Of a DNA stretch of 57,500 nt, positions 38,801 to 44,800 are shown piece by piece. This stretch comes from Symbiodinium natans. Lineage: Eukaryota > Sar > Dinophyceae > Suessiales > Symbiodiniaceae. The position numbers and the translations under genes are program-made. The notes under the pieces are model-generated. The model searched no databases and was not told the origin of the DNA. It was given only the letters and a program-made list of their open reading frames with translations. The stretch is taken from assembly GCA_905221605.1 (NCBI GenBank), contig CAJNDS010002746.1, positions 683,389 to 740,888 on the forward strand, written 5' to 3'. Every line of letters starts with the position of its first letter. The stretch's first letter is position 1.

Positions 38801-41800
38801 TCAGGCTTAGGACAGATGGTCCCTTCACGCCCGTCAATCCAACCTCCTTGCATTTCACCCTGAAGCGCGCTGCGATTGGATTTCTTCTCGTTCACTGGAA
38901 CATCAAGTTTGCCATACACCTGCCTGAGTTCTGCTGCCAAAGGGCTCAAGGAACCTTCAAGGAGACTCGCTGCCTCCCGATTGGTCCTCACCAGCGAGTC
39001 GAAATTGTCCAGATAGACACGGTACGACAGTGCTGAAATTGGGAGCGACTGATCTCGCCTGATTTCTTTGTCACGGCTGATTCCCAATTCATCCACCGCA
39101 CGATTGACAATGCTACGATGGAGGCTCTGGGCTACCGACACAGAATTGATGAATCCCATCGGCAGTACTCGACTTGTCAGCACACAGGGCTCATTGACCC
39201 CTGCAGGTCGCAAATGTTTGGGGACTTCTCTCCCGAAGGCTAGGAGAGGTCTCCACTCGCTTGGAAGGCCCACAATATAAAACATCGCCTTGATGTCTTC
39301 CGAGCTAACTAAAACATCCTCGTTAGGAAAAATCTCGAGAGGAAAGAGTTGACTAAGCATTGGCAACGTGTGGAGGTCACCTGCAATGGACTCAAACAAC
39401 TGGTTGATGGGCCGCAAATCCATGATTAAACGCAGCACCGGTACTCCTCCGATCTCCTCATTTTTTGGCACGCCGAAGAGGCCGCCGAGGATGGGCTTTC
39501 CCTCAACACGGATGACCTCACTCAAAGGAATGACTTCGCAAATCCTACGCTCTACCAAACCCTCAGCGACGGCCCCCCAGTCCTCGGGTCGAACCATGAC
39601 CCTCGGGGGCTTCATCCAGGTTCGGGATGGAGAAGGTTTCAGGTATTTGCAAGGGTCACTTAAGAAATCTTTGATCCCAGCGGATGCAACGTCCACCCCA
39701 TCAAGAGCACCAGCCTGCTCTCGTTTAGGGAGGCTGTGTTCAATGTTGCTCCAGTTGAACGGCAACGCACTATGCACCTCTTCACCATAACCGTTGACAC
39801 CTTTAGACTTCCAGTAGTCTTCCATGGGAATGGAATCGAACACGTGAGAGCCCAGACGCTCGACCCTGAACGACTCACGCAGGACCGTCAGCAAAGACTC
39901 TTGAACCCTGCTAGCTGGAGCTTCACCTAAAGTCAAATCCCCGCAGGCTAGCCAGTTTAATGCTCGGATCGCAGCTTGAAGCCAAATATGCTCCTCGGGA
40001 GGCAGACCGCCCGGAAGCATAGGCAAAGGGAAGACCTCTGCCGTGGAAGGATGCTTGCTTGGAACAGATTGCTCATATCCCACTCGCAAATGTGAGTTGA
40101 CATCAAGCCACTTTCCAAGCAGTACACCTAGCTGCCCGACATGACCAACCAGATCAGATGGCAGGGAAGAACACGGCTCCTCCCGCACTTCAGGAGGAGA
40201 CACTGAAACAACAGATTCGGAGGTGGACCCCACACTAATCACTCCTTGACTGGAATTACTTCGCTCGCCGGGGCTGGTTGACCTTTCCAGGGGCGACCTT
40301 TGCCTCCCGGTTTGCCCTTTGGATCCTTTCCCTTGGCACTCTTGGATCCTTTCTCCCATTTGAAGGCTTGCTCCTCCAACACCTGGCGATTCCAATTGCT
40401 CTCCCACTTTCCTTTGCCCTTCCAAGAGCCTCTGATTTTCTCTTCTCGGCGGTGTTCTTGCGCAGCCCCGCGACTCTCTTCTAGGGATGCTAGAACCGAG
40501 GTTTCTGGCGGGATTAACTCGAGACGATTTGCCAATTGCGCCGCGGCTCCCAGACTCATTTGCTCGACCGCTTTCAACCTCTGAACTCCCACATCCAGGC
40601 ACTTCAAGATGTTGCCCTCGATGATAGAGTCGAGACATGTGGCAAGAGTCAAATACTCTCGCTTCATAGGAGTCGACGCTCCCGAATGCGCGAAGACCTG
40701 TCGGTAATAACGGACGAAAACTGGACTTGGAGCATGGTTCCCAGCTTCCTCCCCTACCTGGGTTAGGAGTCGCTTCTTTGCCTCCTTGATCGCAAATCTT
40801 GAGAGAAGTCCTGGGCATTTTCGAGCGATGTGTTTCGTCTGAGACTCCTCTGGAAACAGATCCTCCTGCTCTGACCTCTCCCCGCTCCCACTGTGACTGA
40901 CGCTGGAGGAACTGCTGCTCTGCTCTCTCTTCCTTTTCAACCCCACCTTGGGCCTCTTGAATTTGGGGTCTAGGGATGAACCGGCCCACGACCACGTGCT
41001 CTGCTGAACCATCTGGCGAACGCGCTCCTTGCCGCGTAGCTTCCTCGGCTTTTTTGCAGACTCTCCCTCTTCCCTCTGAGCAGGAGGCGGCGGCAGTAAA
41101 TTCCCCACACCTCCCGTTACTCCATAGCCCAAATCTCTGGCGACAGCTTCCAACCCGGGGAGAGCTTCCAGGTCCCGCCTCAGCTCGGTCAGGTTGGACT
41201 TCCACTCTAAGAGGGGATCTACCTCTCGCACCTCGCGCGCGCAAAACAACCCGTCCACTCCCGCATCTAATGATTTCAGGAGAGGTGCCCGATTCGCATA
41301 AAACGCGTCTTGGCAGGACTTCCGCCACTCTTGCAACCCCACATGAGGAGTCCCCGTCAGATCCAACTTGATCCACTGACCCTCTTGGTCCTCGACTAAG
41401 CTCTCGACCTCCCCTACACACTCCGCTGCATCTCCCTTGTACTTCCCTTTCAAGTGTACCTGATGTCCCACCTGAAAAGCAAAATCTTGAACTAGCTTCC
41501 ATGGTGTATCTTTACGTGGAGGATGATGCTCTTCCCCTTTGCGGCGATTGTTGGGTGTTGGTCTGGCCTTCGCCTTTCGTTTCGGCACAGCCTTTGGCCT
41601 GAGCCCTCTTGCTCTCCTTGGAGCAGCTTTCGCCGCTGCAGGCCGCCTCCTCGGGGCCATCCGGCTCACGTGCTTCCAGATCCCTCAGCTTCCACTGCTT
41701 TCGATAGTTGATTCCACGCTCTCGATGCTTACGCCCTTTGTTTTTGGGCTTGCGCTGCCTTTCCCAGCTGAAAGCTTCCTTTTCTGGAAAATGACCAGAC

Positions 41801-44800
41801 GAACCTGCAGGGGAGGCGCGCTGGTCAACTGAAGCTGGCCTCCGCACAGGTCGAGGCGGGGTAGGAGGTCTTCTCTTCTCCTCTCTCCGCTGCTCTCGGC
41901 GATCACGATCACGCTCCTTCCTTTTTTCCTTGTTGGCCCCCTGGCTGGATGATCCACTGTCTAGTTGCAAAGCTCCCGAATCAGGAGTTTCGACAACCAG
42001 TTCGTGAGAATCAGGAACACCAGTCAGAGGAACCGATAACCACGAGTTCACTTCACCCAAACTTCTTTCCAAAATCGAATGTGCAAGATCGTAATTGCTC
42101 GATGTGACCCGAGAATCAAAAGGCAATAATCGAACAGCTCGGACCACCCGACAGAGACCACAGATAGGTGCTCCGGAAGTGCTTGCCCAGCGATTGCAAT
42201 CAGAACAGACTTATAAGGCGCCGGCCATTCCACGAACACTAAAGTTGCAGGCTTGAGCCAAAATGGCTACGGAAGTTTAGGGTTTAGGCTTTAGGGCTTA
42301 GGGCTTAGGGTTTAGGGCTTAGGGTTTAGGGATATCATGTCTGGGTTTTGGGCGCTTCAGGGCTGTGAATCGGAATCTTCATAGAGGTTGTACCCTTAAA
42401 ACGCTGCAGAGACCCGAAGCCCTACCGGCTTCGGGGGCAGCCTTGAGACTTTTTGTAACCAAAAAAGGAAGCTCTTTAGGGTTTAGGGTTTAGGGTGAGC
42501 TACCCCAAATCCCCTGCCCTCCTCCTACTGTTCAAATCTCCCGCAAATCAAAGAGTCCCACTTATGGTAAGTTACGTTGTGGTTTTGGGGGGAATGCGAA
42601 AAAGTGGGCAGTAGGGAGGGAGGGGGAGGGGCTTGGGATTCAGACGTTCATTGCAGAGATCCTACTATGGGGGGGCCTCAAAAATTGGAATAGGATGTTG
42701 GCAGGGGGGATAATTGTATACATGTACGGGGGCCACAAAGGAATACTACTAGTAACGGTTCCGACACCTGTATTACTCTTTCGGGAGTTTACGAAAAGAA
42801 GGGATGCTAACATATATATATATATATATATAGTTTACGAAATTCGAGGAACCCTGTTGGGTTCTTTTTTAAGGGAATTCTACTATTCGGTGTACCCGAA
42901 ACCCTGAACCCTGAACCCTGAACCCTTAACCCTAAACCCTAAACCCTAAACCCTAAACCCTAAACCCCCGACCCCTGTATTTCTTATACTGCCTTGGCAT
43001 CCATCTTCTCGACTCGAACCTGCTTCATCACGACCTGGGCGGAGACTTCATCAAGGGACTAAAGGAGGGACCCTGATCTACTGTTTGCTTAAGAACCCCA
43101 AAAGAATAAACAAAAAACAAAAAATCCCTATCCTACCCTTATAAGGAAGAACATGCTTGTTTTTTTAAGGGTGTTCTTAGACAATTACTAGTGACAAGGG
43201 ACCTTAGGGGTTGTTTAGGGGTTTCTTCCGGGGCGACTTCGGTCTTTAGGGACTTCTTGAGGTATATATATATATATATGTATATAGGGTTTATATAGGG
43301 GAATAAGATTCAGGGTCCCTTCTAGGGGTCCCTCCTTTTACCCCTTACATCAAGGGGCTCTACCTCACACCCCTAACTGGGATAGATTTGGAGGCCCTGT
43401 AAAACACGAAACTTGCATGGCTTTCTCAGGATGTTTAAAGGGATTAAGGGCAATAAACAAATCAAAATTATGTCAAACCTGCACCTGCTAAGTTGGCACC
43501 CATGGGTTCGGGCACCCGTTTCAAAACATGCCCCAAGGGAATACAAGGGCAATATTAAGAGTATATTAAGGTAAACCTCTAGCTAGGGGAAGAACCTTAG
43601 GGGTACGAGTCTTATAGCCTCTGGATTTCAGACGGACCGAAAGCCCTACATCCCTCAACCCAGAGTCCCTACATCCCTCATATAGGGGCCTTAATAAACC
43701 CTAAACCCTAAACCCTAAACCCTAAACCCTAAACCCTAAACCCTAAACCCTAAACCCTAAACCCTAAGGCCATACATCCCTAAGTGCGCTCAGTCCGCAG
43801 TCAATGTACCGCTTGGGAACCCCGAGCTGCTGAAGAGCTGACGGGGAGAAACAGCGCAGAGATGCTGATTCTGCTTGTGTTTAGGGTTTAGGGTTTATAG
43901 GGTTTAGGGTTTAGAGGGTAGAGGGTAGAGGGTTTAGGGTTTAGGGTTTAGGGTTTAGGGTTTAGGGTTTACGAGGGGTTGGCACCTAGAGAACCTTTGG
44001 GAAGCTTCGGGAGCCTTAGGGAGTAGTGGGGAGCATGAGGGAACCTTGGGGTTACATACCCCCGCCCCCGGAACCCCCCTCCCTTAAGAACCTCCCCAGA
44101 ATAGGGGGACCCCTTTTCTGGCCCAAATAGGATAAGAGTCCCCTTAAAGGGACCCCCACGAAGGGTGCCCCCACTTTCGAAAAACCCCCAAGTCGCCTAA
44201 CAAGGAACTCTACCCACTGGAAGGCCCCGTACAGCCTAGAGCACTTCGGGGTAGCTACATGCTCCCTTCATACCGGGCCTTTCATTTGGGAACCCTGATA
44301 TACCCCTTGTATACCACATTTCTCTAACCCAAGGGACCTTGGTTTTTGGCTTAGGGTTTAGGGCTGCGGGTTTAGGGTTTCGGGCCCTCGAGCCACCCCC
44401 CCCGCCCCCCTCCCCCCCCTTGCGCCCGGCCAAGTGGCCAGTTCGTTGTTCGACAAGTCTCGGGCTAGGAAGGCTTTGCCTCGTAGTCTCGTCAGGGCCC
44501 TGAACCCTAAACCCTAAACCCTGAACCCTGAACCCAACCTCAACCCTGAACCCATGAGGCGTTAAAGGTTTTTTTTCGGGCTGTTCGGGTGCCATCCGTT
44601 GGCTTGTTGCAAGGCTTGGGGTGGGGAAGGTTCAGGGATCGAGGTCTAGCCTGTGCTTAAAAAGGACCTGGGGGTCTCTGGCTTGTTTGAGGTTCAAGGT
44701 TTAGGGTTTAGGGTTTCGGGATTAGGGTTTAGGGTTTAGGGTCGGGAATACCGGGGTGACAGGGTCGAAAGGGTCAACGCGGGTGCATGGTGGACGCCTG

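Larger units (their letters stand above)
35281..42281 (-). mobile_element. DIRS/Ngaro-like tyrosine-recombinase retrotransposon with a DNA methyltransferase
   Basis: This is a 7 kb element inserted in intron 4 of the kinase gene, in the same orientation. On the coding strand it has: spliced leader (42273-42252), a small CxxC frame, a gag-like frame, pol (RT, RNase H first half, C5 methyltransferase, RNase H second half), tyrosine recombinase, then split direct repeats. The 9-bp string AAGTTTAGG occurs at both outer edges (35281-35289 and 42273-42281), which may be a target duplication or recombination homology. The two 214-bp repeats are identical, and pol and recombinase are uninterrupted, so the copy is young. 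One in-frame TAA near the 5' end spoils the first small frame. The element interrupts the telomere-repeat background for 7 kb. Methyltransferase-carrying retrotransposons have been reported in Symbiodinium; I cannot tell whether this subfamily is among them. Confidence 0.9.

Noticed and set aside
40340-41502. First about 390 codons of the pol frame
   Set aside because: It overlaps the gag-like frame, has no recognisable motif and shows shadow-like Ser/Arg/Gly composition. Pol proper starts near the gag stop.
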